A DNA stretch of 64,000 nt from a bacterium. GTDB taxonomy: Bacteria > Zhuqueibacterota > QNDG01 > JAFGCO01. The notes under the pieces were generated by a model. It was not told where the DNA came from. It did not search any database and saw only the letters and a list, made by a program, of their open reading frames with translations. Location of the stretch: NCBI GenBank assembly GCA_016932575.1, contig JAFGCO010000055.1, forward strand, positions 1-64,000. The letters are read 5' to 3'. Shown here piece by piece: positions 45,235 to 55,277 of this stretch. Within the stretch, counting starts at the first letter, position 1. Each line of letters starts with the position of its first letter. The translations under genes and the position numbers were made by a program.

Positions 45235-48200
45235 TTATTTAACCACGGCAATTTTAAACTTACCTTCAACGCCTGCATCCGTCTGCATAAACAGCCAGTA
45301 AACACCATTCATTACTCTGCGGCCTTTATCATTACACCCATCCCATGTCAGAGTTTGTGGCCCCGACGCAACATCCTTGAGGCTGTATGACCAAACTAGA
45401 TCTCCGACAAGTGTGAAGATCTTAAAATTCACATCACCACTTTCAGATAAATGATAATAAATGGTCGTTTGCTCACTAAAAGGATTGGGACAACTCCATA
45501 AATTTGATTCAGTTTCCGGGTTATAGATATATTTAGCGTCCGACCGCATACTTGCCCATTCTTCTTCGTTCTCCCCAATAACAGGTACTGGATAGGCCGA
45601 CTCGGAATCTTTAGCTGAAATATAGCCGCTGTTTTTCAGATTCAGCCGGAAATATCGCACATTGACTCCTTCTTTAATATCTACAAATATTGACACCTTA
45701 GGATCTCCGTCCACAGATACAAGCAGAAGCCTCGAAAAAAGGACCACGACCGGATTTTCTGACGAAATATCTTCAGCAATGCCAAAAAATTCTTCTGGAT
45801 CTTCCTCATTCACAACACAGGCACGTGAAATAACTGACTGTGGATTGGTAATGGGATTACCGAACCTGTCCTCAATATCAAAACGTAAAGCATCCACTGT
45901 GACCTTATTGCCACCACGAAGACTCTTGTTATCGAATTTTAATGTCATCATTTTCACATTATTCTGACCTGGAACAACAGATGAAGCAGCACCACTTAAT
46001 GAATCCTGAACCACCTTCAGCAGATAACTTTCTGTGTTCACGGCAATGGAATAACTGCCCTGATTCTGTAAAACATGGGCGGGATTATTGGTGTTCTCAT
46101 CCAGGGGCAATTGAAAAAATCGACCCTCGATTTTACTTGCTGAAATACTTGAAATAGAAGGTGCTATAATCTCCCAGGAGACGATACCGTCCTGAACCGG
46201 TTTTTCCAGGACGCCGTCTGGTGTAGAATACCCTCTGGGTAAAGGTCGAATAGACACCATTGCACTTCCCAGTGTATCGGCTTCTCCAGTATTTGTTACA
46301 GTCGCCTGGATTGTAAATACGGATCCCGGCGATAAGCTGCCATCTGCAGCATCAATTGGATCAGTGATTTCCATATAGAGTTTCAGGGCTGCTTTAGAAA
46401 CAGTTGTCACTTCAATAGGCATCACCGGAAAACCGGCGACCGGTACCGATGTTTGAATTGCATCAACACCATACGTGTTGACTTGAATAAGGGCCAAATC
46501 TGATGTAACATTCGGCGCTTGAACCAGCCATGAAACAGTATCCCGCTGGGTTGAAGATTCAAAATTCACAGGTTGACGTAACTGACTGTGCTCGATATAT
46601 CCCTCAGGCAATTGAAGCGTAGCATGAATATCCCGGGCATTTCCCCAGCTGATCATCGCCTGAACCGTAAAAAATTGATCGGTCGAAAGCGTGTCATCCC
46701 TGGCTCCTTCCGGTGAGGCAATTTCAAGACTCGTTGAAATGTAACTGTTGACTGTTGTAATAAAAAACGGTTCTGTGGGATCACTGGAAATTAAAGCCTC
46801 TGAATTGGTGTTCACATCCCTTGGTTTATAATACCAGCTAATCGTAAAAGCCTGGGGAGAAAGTGCATTTGAGGGTGCCCTGATTTGCCAGGTAACACGA
46901 TCATTGGATTTTAAATGCAGTGTATCCGATGAAACCAATGAATACTGCGCAGGGGGATAAACCTTTAAAATACCTGAATTATCGATATCAGCGTCTCCCA
47001 AATTTTGAACCTCAGCCGTAAATGAAAAAATCTGTCCTGTAGAATAGGTATCCAGAGGCGAAGACAATTGTATCTTCAATTCCGCAGGAGATTGAATTAT
47101 CACATTGGCTGTTGAATCAATAGGGGGTCCGGGATTAACAGAATTTCCGGAAAGCCGATAGGCAGCGGATTTAATCATGGAGACAAACTTTTCACCGGAT
47201 AACAGAGGATTTGGAGATGCTGTTAATTGAAATTGTACTGTTGCAGATTTTGATGGGCTCAAAGAAGGAATCCATCGATACACAGAATCCTCAATGGTTG
47301 ACTGTCCATTTTGCGAGAGTCGAACACGCACATTCTCAACTGACTGTCCCAGTCCGTTTTCAACTTTTACAATAATATTAAATGTTTGATTTGTATTCAC
47401 ATAAGCAACATCGGAAACCATGTGGACAGCTTCCACTTTAGTAGATATAATACGCAGTTTCTTTTCCGCAGTTACCGAAATATTTGCTGTTCCTGAAGCA
47501 TTCAACTGCCGAGAGGATTTATTCTCATCGATCCCGGATAATTCTGCCCGGACTATAACATCCCCTCCCTGACGGCCTGTCGCTGTAATTCGATAGGTTA
47601 ACGTGTCTGTCATTCCGCCTCGTAATATCAATCCGCCGCCCGACAGTTGAACAGGCGCAATAACCGTATAATCTTCCTGCAACTGATCATCGATGAAAAA
47701 CCGAATATCTGTTGAATTCGGAGATTGTAATATCAAATTTCCCTGTCCCTGACCAGGATTCGTATTCGGATTCCGTACGACTACCTTCACTTTCCATTCA
47801 TCGACCCGGCCGCCGAGCAATTGTGTCTCAGTCGGCCTGACAGAAACCACTTCAAATTTCGCCGGATTCTGAATCACTACCAGACATGAGTCATCCATCG
47901 GATCAACACTTGCCAGCGGAAATCGTGTATTGTCTGCGATACCGGCACCACTAATCACAATAATTTCAGATTGAGTAGGAACTGATCCTGCAATAATTTC
48001 GGTATTCGCCTCTTTCTGCTGTCCTCCGGAAATATTGCCCAACATCAGCAGGGGAGGTAAAATCGATCCGCCAGCAGACTGAAAGTTCAAACTGGCATCA
48101 ATAATCGCATCTCCACCTGAATTTTCAACCTGGATAGCAATGGGAACTGTTTCTCCTTTATTGACTCTTGGAGAATTTTCTGACATATTATGCACACTGA

Positions 48201-51200
48201 TGATTCGAAATGACGGAGGTTCTTCGATAAGCACGGTTTTCCCTGCCGCAACATTTAAGTTTAAAGTTCGACCCGTATTTAATTCTTCTCCTTCTAAAAA
48301 AGCCTGAATCGGACAATTACCCAGTTCGCCAGTTCCGGTTTGTGCAATAGAATAAAGTAAACTGTCAATCTCTTTACCACCCAAATACCAATCCCCTCCT
48401 GCCATATTTTCTGGCCACCCGATCATCCAATTATTTCCAATGCCAAATGAAATACCCGTTCTGGCAATATCCGAATCCACCAGTATTTCGCTTTCGCCGG
48501 AATTATATACGATTAAAGTAACAAACCAAGGTACCTGTTGTCCCCGTGTCACTTCGTTCCGTGATAACCTGATTTCAGGAATCGACAATACTGCTGGTTT
48601 CTGCACAGTCAGACTGGTCGTTACATCGTTGGGAGATAACGGATTGCCCGTATCCGTATCAACCAGGTAGATGGATCCTTCCAGTGTCATCGGTCCTGAT
48701 GTTTTACCAGTGACATCAACTTTTATTAAAAGCGAATCAATACTTCCTCCGGTCAGTAACGTTGCACCGCCTTCCCAGAATGTTGTCGGATATTGAATTG
48801 TATAATCACTCTGTACAATACCATTCACCTTCAATTCCAACCTGACACTGTCCAGACGCAGTGTAACACTGCCATTATTTTCCACGCCCATCTTGACATA
48901 CCAATCTCGTTCCTGATTGGTAGTAATGGTAGTCAAAATTCTTGTTGTGTCAGCTTGAAGCGTCTGAAATTGGATGATCCGGCTTCCAGGCCCTTCGACA
49001 ACATCGAACAAATTCGATTGTCCGCTCTCGCCTGTGGTTGCCTGCACAGTTAAGCGGTTATTCTGGAAAACCTGTTTCACTGTAATATTACCGATCCAAA
49101 CGCCGCTCTCAAACGGTCCCGGCTGTGTTGGCTGTACTGTTCCCGTCAGATCCGTCAAATGGACACTGCCTGTAAAACTGCTGACCACATTATTACTGGC
49201 ATCCCGGGCAGTCACCCGAATCTGACCCGGTTCGTTTTGAATTTGTGTAGGCACAAAATCAAATGAAAAATGATCAAGATTGCCTGATGCAACTGTCAGG
49301 GTTCCCGTATTGTCAGAAACCGACGCGTTGCTTACAGCTGTCGCAGAAATATCCCCATATCCCGGCGCAGTAGGAACAAAAGAAACATTGGATACATTGG
49401 ATACATTGATTTGGGGCGTCAGCGTTCCTGAACTGCTCCAATCACAGAACTCATCCTGCCTGAAATTTCCATAAAAATCATACCCGGCAGAATAAAACGT
49501 GATACTTTGGCCTGCTATCATCGAGAGTGTCGTTACTTCATTTCCCACACCGCCCCCCGAATCTCGAATTTTCAGCCTGGCCAAATCACCATAAGTCACT
49601 GTGATATTGCCCTTGGTTCGGATTACAGATTCCGCCTGTGCCTGAAGTGACACACCGCTCTCGGCCAGCACCAATATTTGATTGGCCTGGCCTGTTCCAT
49701 AACTCACATATATATCATTGAACACAGGCTGAGCCCCGTTGGATGAGTTGCCTGCTCCTTGGCTTGCAGTAATCGAAACCATACCAGACCAGGCATTATT
49801 GTAGCTGTCATGAGCATTGGTGATATATAGAGGAAATGATTGACCAGCGATTTGTGTATTGGCGCAGGACAGAGTAAAATCTTCAATCTCAGCAGTATTT
49901 ACTAAAATTGCCGCACTTGATTCACTGACATCCGGATTCGGGCCCTCATCGACAACCGTTATAAAAAAGGAACCGGCTGTCCTCAGCTCAAAATTGGAAC
50001 CGGCCAGGGTCACGCTGCCGCTGCTGTAAGGACCAGTATACGGATTTGCGGAATCATAAAATAACTGGGCGTGAGGATCTGAGCTTTCAAAAAAAACGGA
50101 CCCATTATAATTTGTTTTTATATTTCCAAACGCATCATAGGCGATCAGGACAATTCCTGATGAAAAAGCCTCCCCGGCTGTTACAGATGAAGGCTCACCT
50201 GAAAGGTTAAACGCGTATAATGCTCCAGGATTGACCAGCAGGGAAATAGTCTTTCTGATAATACCGCCTGATTGACCTCTCAAAATCGTATTTTCAGTGT
50301 CGGTTAAAATTTGCTGTGAATTACCTGCGCCTTGCGTTACCGAAATGTCATTTAATGACGGCGGCGTTCCATCGGGTGCATTTCCACCGCCTTGACTGGC
50401 ATCCACACTGATTGTTCCTGACCATGGATTATCATAACTGTCCACAGCATTTGTGACATTTAAAGTGAAACTTAGCCCTGCTGTGACTGGTGAACTGGCC
50501 GACAGAGTAAAATCGACCAGGCTCGCATGATAGACAGTAATGGGAGACGTATACCGAACTGTGCCACTGGAAGTGCCCCTAAATTGAGTTGTTACTGCAT
50601 TGGTTAATATAATCCCTGATTCAGATCCCGATCCGTCATTGACTGATATTTGTGCCGGAATTGTAGGTGGATCACCTCCCGGGGAATTTCCACCGCCGCT
50701 GAATACGTCAATGTTTACATTGCCCGTAAAACTGTTACCCCATTCATCCACCGCGTTAGCAACATTTAACGAAAACGCCATGCCCACTGTTTGCGGTGTT
50801 GAACAACTGAGTATGAAGTCTGTTGCAGGACCGGATTCCACATCGATATTTGCAGTCGTATTTGAAATGGAACCATCTTCAACCCGTAAAGTTTGTGTGC
50901 CTTTTGTATAAAAAATAAAGTCTGCAGCACTAAACGTCTTTTGTCCGTATGTCCAACCCGTCCCATCATCTGTAGGGACAGTCGCACTGGGATTTGTATC
51001 TGATGTGTACCAGTCTATACTGCTTGAATAATTAGATTTTCGATTGTTATATTGGTCCCTGGCTGTTACAACAATATCACTCGGGATGGCACTGCCGGCA
51101 TTTGCAGTTGCAGGAACTCCGTAAAAACTGAAATGGTGCAAGGGCCCAGCATAAATAAAATCGGGAACCGATCCATACTCAATCTGCGAGCCACCACTGT

Positions 51201-51621
51201 CTTCAGTCCGTAATGTATAATAATATGAATCGGATTTTGTGGGATTGCAAACAGAAGAAATTTGAATGTTTTCTGGACCCGGAGAAGTCGCTGTACCTCC
51301 TGTCCGTGTCAAAATTACAGTCGACCCGCTCAGAGATATTGTGAAGCTTCCATCCATGGTTGAAGAAGATGCGGAAGTTACACCTGTGAGAATAAAATCC
51401 GGATGATAGACAATGGCTATTCGGCCATCGGCTGGAATGGAAGCAGTGGTTGTAAACTCAAATATATGATAGCCTGCCTGTGCCACAACACGAATCTGCG
51501 GTGTGATCGATAAATCTACCAAATAACCGAATAAAGTGTACGGCAATAAAAATATGATTAAAAAAAACAGTTGCCGCCACAAAGGACAGATCCATTCGAA
51601 TTTTTTTCTGGATGTGCTCAT
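45235..51621 (-). CDS. Giant Ig-like repeat surface protein with FlgD-like sorting domain
   Basis: A 2128-residue exported protein. The signal anchor is LFFLIIFLLPYTLFGY. The body is a chain of Ig-like/invasin-type beta domains. At least three near-copies of a unit with 'TLNVTNAVDSYDNPWSGTI' (also 'SLNVANAVDEWGNSFTGNV' and 'PLYITNAHDSYNNAWSGMV') lie within residues 265-620. Later segments carry long 'alternative beta-sandwich' domains with CARDB-like motifs (NLGDADIDNSGILKV). The C-terminus, with SCPNPFSEQTTIYYHLSESG and ending in KIAVVK, is a FlgD-like type IX sorting domain. It is expected to be a surface adhesin or sheath protein. It precedes the PorV-like gene at the front of the minus-strand run, and an AGGA box lies 7 bases before ATG 51621. 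Confidence 0.85.
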   Translation of the reverse strand: MSTSRKKFEWICPLWRQLFFLIIFLLPYTLFGYLVDLSITPQIRVVAQAGYHIFEFTTTASIPADGRIAIVYHPDFILTGVTSASSSTMDGSFTISLSGSTVILTRTGGTATSPGPENIQISSVCNPTKSDSYYYTLRTEDSGGSQIEYGSVPDFIYAGPLHHFSFYGVPATANAGSAIPSDIVVTARDQYNNRKSNYSSSIDWYTSDTNPSATVPTDDGTGWTYGQKTFSAADFIFYTKGTQTLRVEDGSISNTTANIDVESGPATDFILSCSTPQTVGMAFSLNVANAVDEWGNSFTGNVNIDVFSGGGNSPGGDPPTIPAQISVNDGSGSESGIILTNAVTTQFRGTSSGTVRYTSPITVYHASLVDFTLSASSPVTAGLSFTLNVTNAVDSYDNPWSGTISVDASQGGGNAPDGTPPSLNDISVTQGAGNSQQILTDTENTILRGQSGGIIRKTISLLVNPGALYAFNLSGEPSSVTAGEAFSSGIVLIAYDAFGNIKTNYNGSVFFESSDPHAQLFYDSANPYTGPYSSGSVTLAGSNFELRTAGSFFITVVDEGPNPDVSESSAAILVNTAEIEDFTLSCANTQIAGQSFPLYITNAHDSYNNAWSGMVSITASQGAGNSSNGAQPVFNDIYVSYGTGQANQILVLAESGVSLQAQAESVIRTKGNITVTYGDLARLKIRDSGGGVGNEVTTLSMIAGQSITFYSAGYDFYGNFRQDEFCDWSSSGTLTPQINVSNVSNVSFVPTAPGYGDISATAVSNASVSDNTGTLTVASGNLDHFSFDFVPTQIQNEPGQIRVTARDASNNVVSSFTGSVHLTDLTGTVQPTQPGPFESGVWIGNITVKQVFQNNRLTVQATTGESGQSNLFDVVEGPGSRIIQFQTLQADTTRILTTITTNQERDWYVKMGVENNGSVTLRLDSVRLELKVNGIVQSDYTIQYPTTFWEGGATLLTGGSIDSLLIKVDVTGKTSGPMTLEGSIYLVDTDTGNPLSPNDVTTSLTVQKPAVLSIPEIRLSRNEVTRGQQVPWFVTLIVYNSGESEILVDSDIARTGISFGIGNNWMIGWPENMAGGDWYLGGKEIDSLLYSIAQTGTGELGNCPIQAFLEGEELNTGRTLNLNVAAGKTVLIEEPPSFRIISVHNMSENSPRVNKGETVPIAIQVENSGGDAIIDASLNFQSAGGSILPPLLMLGNISGGQQKEANTEIIAGSVPTQSEIIVISGAGIADNTRFPLASVDPMDDSCLVVIQNPAKFEVVSVRPTETQLLGGRVDEWKVKVVVRNPNTNPGQGQGNLILQSPNSTDIRFFIDDQLQEDYTVIAPVQLSGGGLILRGGMTDTLTYRITATGRQGGDVIVRAELSGIDENKSSRQLNASGTANISVTAEKKLRIISTKVEAVHMVSDVAYVNTNQTFNIIVKVENGLGQSVENVRVRLSQNGQSTIEDSVYRWIPSLSPSKSATVQFQLTASPNPLLSGEKFVSMIKSAAYRLSGNSVNPGPPIDSTANVIIQSPAELKIQLSSPLDTYSTGQIFSFTAEVQNLGDADIDNSGILKVYPPAQYSLVSSDTLHLKSNDRVTWQIRAPSNALSPQAFTISWYYKPRDVNTNSEALISSDPTEPFFITTVNSYISTSLEIASPEGARDDTLSTDQFFTVQAMISWGNARDIHATLQLPEGYIEHSQLRQPVNFESSTQRDTVSWLVQAPNVTSDLALIQVNTYGVDAIQTSVPVAGFPVMPIEVTTVSKAALKLYMEITDPIDAADGSLSPGSVFTIQATVTNTGEADTLGSAMVSIRPLPRGYSTPDGVLEKPVQDGIVSWEIIAPSISSISASKIEGRFFQLPLDENTNNPAHVLQNQGSYSIAVNTESYLLKVVQDSLSGAASSVVPGQNNVKMMTLKFDNKSLRGGNKVTVDALRFDIEDRFGNPITNPQSVISRACVVNEEDPEEFFGIAEDISSENPVVVLFSRLLLVSVDGDPKVSIFVDIKEGVNVRYFRLNLKNSGYISAKDSESAYPVPVIGENEEEWASMRSDAKYIYNPETESNLWSCPNPFSEQTTIYYHLSESGDVNFKIFTLVGDLVWSYSLKDVASGPQTLTWDGCNDKGRRVMNGVYWLFMQTDAGVEGKFKIAVVK

Positions 51622-51753
51622 GTAAATGTCCTGATCATAACCTTTTAGAGATATTCAAATTATATCAGCAAAATGCATACCACAAACCAATTTTCGGAAA
51701 TACTGCATAAATTTTGTTATTTTATCAGCTCGATGACCGATAATTGACCATCC

Positions 51754-52881
51754 TTATTGAAAAAGAAACTTGATAAATCGAAAGAAATCATCTGCTAAAC
51801 GCTCGGCTTCATGTATCTGATCTGCATATAATGCTTGCTTTTTTCCCCGATTGGAGGCTTTATAAAATTCCTGAAGTGCCTTCTGATACAACGCTCTGCA
51901 TTGAACCACGTATCCCATACCCAAATACATCCTGAACGGCATATGATTCGGATACTTTTGTGCAAGACATTCCATTTTACGAACATAATAGTCAACCACA
52001 TCCGGATTTCTTCCCTCATTTCCATAAATAAACTTCAAATAAAAAATCTGATGAATCCCGAAATCCATCGGTTCTTTGAGATGATGGATCGTGTTTAAAA
52101 TCCACTGAATGGCAGGCTTGAACTCACCATCTCTTAACTGTCGAAGCACCGGCTCCATATCCTTGCGGGATAATTGTTTCGAATATTTCAGGGCGTCTGC
52201 CAAATGATTGGCACAGAACCGAATCACCGATTCACGGGAGGAAATCTCATCATGGGTAAGACGATGATTCACCAGCTCCAAACTGCTCAATGCCAGATAT
52301 AAATGGGTTTCTGATGAATCATGAGACAATTTTAAAGCTTTATTGAAATCATTAAACGCCTTGGTATATTGTTTTAGAATTAGACGGGCTTTTCCCCGCT
52401 TAAGCCAAAGGTGGCTCTTTTCCTTTGATGTCAACAAAACAGGATCCAATATATCAAGGGCTTTCCCGGGCTTACCGTTTCGTATATAAGCCTCACTTAA
52501 ATGCTTCACAATTTCCTGTGAATCAGAATTGATCTGATACGCCAATTCAAACACTTGAACAGCCTCAGTGAAAAGACCCCACCGTAAATAAAGACACCCC
52601 AAATGCTTCAGACTTCTAACATGTTTGAGTGATCTTACTTTTTGATCAATTTTAAAAAGAAATTTTAGTGTCTCTAAAGATTCCTGATGCTGTTGAAAAA
52701 TCCATTGTTGCAATACCTTATCGTTAATATCTGCGGGCATGGATAATCTCTCTTTGGCTAAAACTTGCCCCTGCTCAAAAAGAGTAATCACAGCAAGCCT
52801 GTCTTTGAAACCGCCGTGGGTTTGTAAATGCAATGTCCGGTCTCCGAGCCTGAGATTGTCACTAAAATTAATCTGTGCCAT
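51754..52881 (-). CDS. Tetratricopeptide-repeat protein
   Basis: A 375-residue protein without signal peptide. The first 60 residues form a small beta-rich domain, with several basic residues (RLGDRTLHLQTHGGFKDRLA). TPR motifs follow, clear around residues 100-215 (LGCLYLRWGLFTEAVQVFELAYQI, then IRNGKPGKALDILDPVLL and KAFNDFNKALKLSHDS). The C-terminal part carries further, more degenerate helices. TPR proteins scaffold protein complexes; the partner here is unknown. The gene lies between pta and the giant surface-protein gene on the same strand, with gaps of 192 and 132 nt. I see no obvious terminator on either side. Confidence 0.8.
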   Translation of the reverse strand: MAQINFSDNLRLGDRTLHLQTHGGFKDRLAVITLFEQGQVLAKERLSMPADINDKVLQQWIFQQHQESLETLKFLFKIDQKVRSLKHVRSLKHLGCLYLRWGLFTEAVQVFELAYQINSDSQEIVKHLSEAYIRNGKPGKALDILDPVLLTSKEKSHLWLKRGKARLILKQYTKAFNDFNKALKLSHDSSETHLYLALSSLELVNHRLTHDEISSRESVIRFCANHLADALKYSKQLSRKDMEPVLRQLRDGEFKPAIQWILNTIHHLKEPMDFGIHQIFYLKFIYGNEGRNPDVVDYYVRKMECLAQKYPNHMPFRMYLGMGYVVQCRALYQKALQEFYKASNRGKKQALYADQIHEAERLADDFFRFIKFLFQ

Positions 52882-53073
52882 AAAACAGATACATCCAAAT
52901 CATACAAGAATTCGTAGACAATGGGGGAGACAAATAAAGATAAGCGATCAAATGGCGAGACTGCCATTTCAAGAATACCATAAAAATATGATTTAACTCC
53001 CCCTAAGCGATTCCGATGTTAGCAATGCCGTAACAATTGTGCCTTCAGTTTTTAAAAACACGCGGTCGACAGC

Positions 53074-54060
53074 TCACACCGACGCCAGCATCAAACATAT
53101 TGAAGAAACATCGACAATATCTTGTACGTTGCACCCTCTCGATAGATCCATGGCCGGCTTCTTCAATCCCTGAATCAACGGCCCCAGGGCTGTTGCCTTT
53201 GCCAGTCGTTGAGTTAATTTATAGGCGATATTGCCTGAATCAAGATCTGGAAAAATCAAGACATTGGCCCGACCGGCAACGGGACTTCCCGACGCCTTTT
53301 TTTCTCCGATGGCTTTCACTAAAGCAGCATCGGCCTGCATCTCGCCATCTAATATGACTTCCGGTGCCATTTTTCTCGCAATCGCGACAGCCTCTTTGAC
53401 CTTATCCACACGCTTATGAGAAGAACTGCCATACGTGGAAAAGGAAAGAAAAGCGACAACCGGCTCATTTCCTGTAAGCAGACGGTGTGTCCCTGCAGAT
53501 GTAACAGCAATACTTGCAAGCTGTTCCGGATTCGGATCCGGTACGACGCCCGCATCCGCATAAGTCAGCATTTGAGGCCAACCTGGTACAATCATTAAAA
53601 ATATACTCGACACCACTGAAATACCTGTTTTTAATCCGATACAATGAATAGCGGCTCGAAGCACATCGCCAGTTGTATTGGCTGCGCCTGCCACACTTCC
53701 ATCTGCATCTCCGCAATGAACCATCATCGCACCATAATAAAGCGGACTTCTCATCATTTCTTCCGCTTGGGAACGGGTTAATTGTTTATGTTTGCGAATA
53801 ATCAGCAACTCTTTGATATACTCATCGAAACGATCAGAGCTGTTCGGATCCTCAATTCGAATCCCTTCAAGAGAGATATCCGAATGATTCGCGTTTTTAT
53901 TTAACTCGTCATAATTCCCAAGAAGCGTAACTTCGCAAAGCCGCTCTTTCACCATTTGAGCGCCTGCCCGGAGCATACGTTCATCATTGCCCTCTGGGAG
54001 CACGACATGCCTTTTCAGTGATTTTGCTTTACGATGAATTTCCTGTACAAAGGATGACAT
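53074..54060 (-). CDS. pta: Phosphate acetyltransferase
   Basis: A 328-residue phosphotransacetylase (short, single-domain type, without the N-terminal BioD-like region of E. coli Pta). It interconverts acetyl-CoA and acetyl-phosphate. Typical motifs are VVLPEGNDERMLRAG near the N-terminus, GAMMVHCGDADGSVAGAANTTGDVLRA, and ANVLIFPDLDSGNIAYKL followed by GPLIQGLKKPAMDLSRG near the end. No acetate kinase gene is within the window. It lies 18 nt downstream of coaD on the same strand, so both are probably co-transcribed. Start ATG 54060 has only a weak ribosome site. Confidence 0.96.
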   Translation of the reverse strand: MSSFVQEIHRKAKSLKRHVVLPEGNDERMLRAGAQMVKERLCEVTLLGNYDELNKNANHSDISLEGIRIEDPNSSDRFDEYIKELLIIRKHKQLTRSQAEEMMRSPLYYGAMMVHCGDADGSVAGAANTTGDVLRAAIHCIGLKTGISVVSSIFLMIVPGWPQMLTYADAGVVPDPNPEQLASIAVTSAGTHRLLTGNEPVVAFLSFSTYGSSSHKRVDKVKEAVAIARKMAPEVILDGEMQADAALVKAIGEKKASGSPVAGRANVLIFPDLDSGNIAYKLTQRLAKATALGPLIQGLKKPAMDLSRGCNVQDIVDVSSICLMLASV

Positions 54061-54078
54061 ATATAAACATCCCTGAGA

Positions 54079-54582
54079 TTATGGCTTTTTTTCCGTAAAT
54101 TTTTCTGAAAGCATGGCAACAACCAATGATGGTAAAAAACAGTCCAATCTGCCACCTAACCTTGCGATCTCTTTTACTAGCGTCGAATTGAGGTAAGTAT
54201 ATTCTTCACTTGGCATTAAATATACGGTCTCTAACTTCGGGTCCAATTTACGATTCATCAATGCCATTTGAAATTCATATTCAAAATCAGATACGGCTCG
54301 GATACCTCGAATTATGGCTGAGGCTTGCATTTCATGGGCAAATTGCACCAGCAAACCCTCAAACGTCATCACCTCAACATACTTAATGGCCTGTATTGCA
54401 TCCTCTGCCATTTTTTTTCTTTCCTGTAGATTAAACAATGGCTTTTTCCTGAGATTGTCAGAAACCGCCACCACAATATGGTCAAAAAGGCATACTGCTC
54501 TTTTTACAATATCGAGATGCCCATTGGTAATGGGATCAAAAGTCCCTGGATATATAGCAATACGTTTTTTCAACTGATTCAT
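54079..54582 (-). CDS. coaD: Phosphopantetheine adenylyltransferase
   Basis: A 167-residue cytoplasmic enzyme of coenzyme A synthesis that transfers an adenylyl group from ATP to 4'-phosphopantetheine. Motifs are YPGTFDPITNGHLDIV with the (T/H)xGH signature and the substrate-contacting RGIRAVSDFEYEFQMA. EEYTYLNSTLVKEIARLGG holds the C-terminal ISSTxVR-like motif. Length is normal for the family. It follows rsmD, a widespread bacterial gene pair, and precedes pta. No strong Shine-Dalgarno is visible at ATG 54582; a GAGGA lies some 14 bases upstream. Confidence 0.97.
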   Translation of the reverse strand: MNQLKKRIAIYPGTFDPITNGHLDIVKRAVCLFDHIVVAVSDNLRKKPLFNLQERKKMAEDAIQAIKYVEVMTFEGLLVQFAHEMQASAIIRGIRAVSDFEYEFQMALMNRKLDPKLETVYLMPSEEYTYLNSTLVKEIARLGGRLDCFLPSLVVAMLSEKFTEKKP

Positions 54583-54684
54583 ATAACGATTTTATTTCCT
54601 CAAATTTACAAATGGCTGTAAATATCAGGAATATCGCTTGTCCGATGTCGTCTCTTTGCGATCTCTATAAAAATAAATGTTCCC

Positions 54685-55239
54685 TCAGCCTCGTTTTTGA
54701 TAAATTGATACCACACAATGCCCGAACTTTTTTTGGCGGACACATCGAACAGATGCATTTTCATTATCTGGATCGTTATCCTGATGTTCAATAATAAGCT
54801 GTCCGTTATTTCCCACCAAATCATGGGCGTATACTGACATGACAATCCTGCTTCTGAACGACATCTTGAAAGGCGGATCTGCCAAAACATATTTGAAATC
54901 CACCTGCCTTCCGCCAAAAGAACCGAGCACCTTAAAAACATCTCCTCGTATAATCGACGAGCAATCTCTAAATCCACATAGTTCAAGATTCTGTTCAATC
55001 ATATGAATATTAGACGCAGACTGCTCAACGAATGTCACCCATTTCGCTCCACGGCTCAAGGCTTCGATCCCCAAAGCCCCAGAACCAGAAAAAAGATCCA
55101 AAACCCCTGCGCCCTCAATATTTGGTCCGATCACGGAAAATATAAATTCTTTAACCCGGCTTGTTGTTGGACGGAAAACCAGCCCTTTTGGACTTTTTAG
55201 CTTTCTGCCTCTGGCGACCCCGCCTGTTACCCTCAGCAT
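54685..55239 (-). CDS. rsmD: 16S rRNA (guanine966-N2)-methyltransferase
   Basis: A 184-residue SAM-dependent methyltransferase modifying G966 of 16S rRNA. Hallmarks are LRVTGGVARGRKLKSP at the N-terminus, RPTTSRVKEFIFSVIG and the SAM-binding LDLFSGSGALGIEALSRGA. The catalytic motif is LADPPFKM (the family DPPF). The frame ends with VVSIYQKRG. It lies 38 nt after the acidic membrane protein gene and about 100 nt before coaD, in the usual rsmD-coaD pair. A second frame overlaps it but has no family match. Confidence 0.96.
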   Translation of the reverse strand: MLRVTGGVARGRKLKSPKGLVFRPTTSRVKEFIFSVIGPNIEGAGVLDLFSGSGALGIEALSRGAKWVTFVEQSASNIHMIEQNLELCGFRDCSSIIRGDVFKVLGSFGGRQVDFKYVLADPPFKMSFRSRIVMSVYAHDLVGNNGQLIIEHQDNDPDNENASVRCVRQKKFGHCVVSIYQKRG

Positions 55240-55277
55240 GAATCCATGTTATTTTAAAAAAACATTCATCAGAATCT

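Noticed and set aside
54606-54998. 130-codon minus-strand frame overlapping rsmD and the rsmD-coaD gap
   Set aside because: RsmD in the other frame is complete from start to stop with all motifs. This frame shows no domain and starts inside rsmD.
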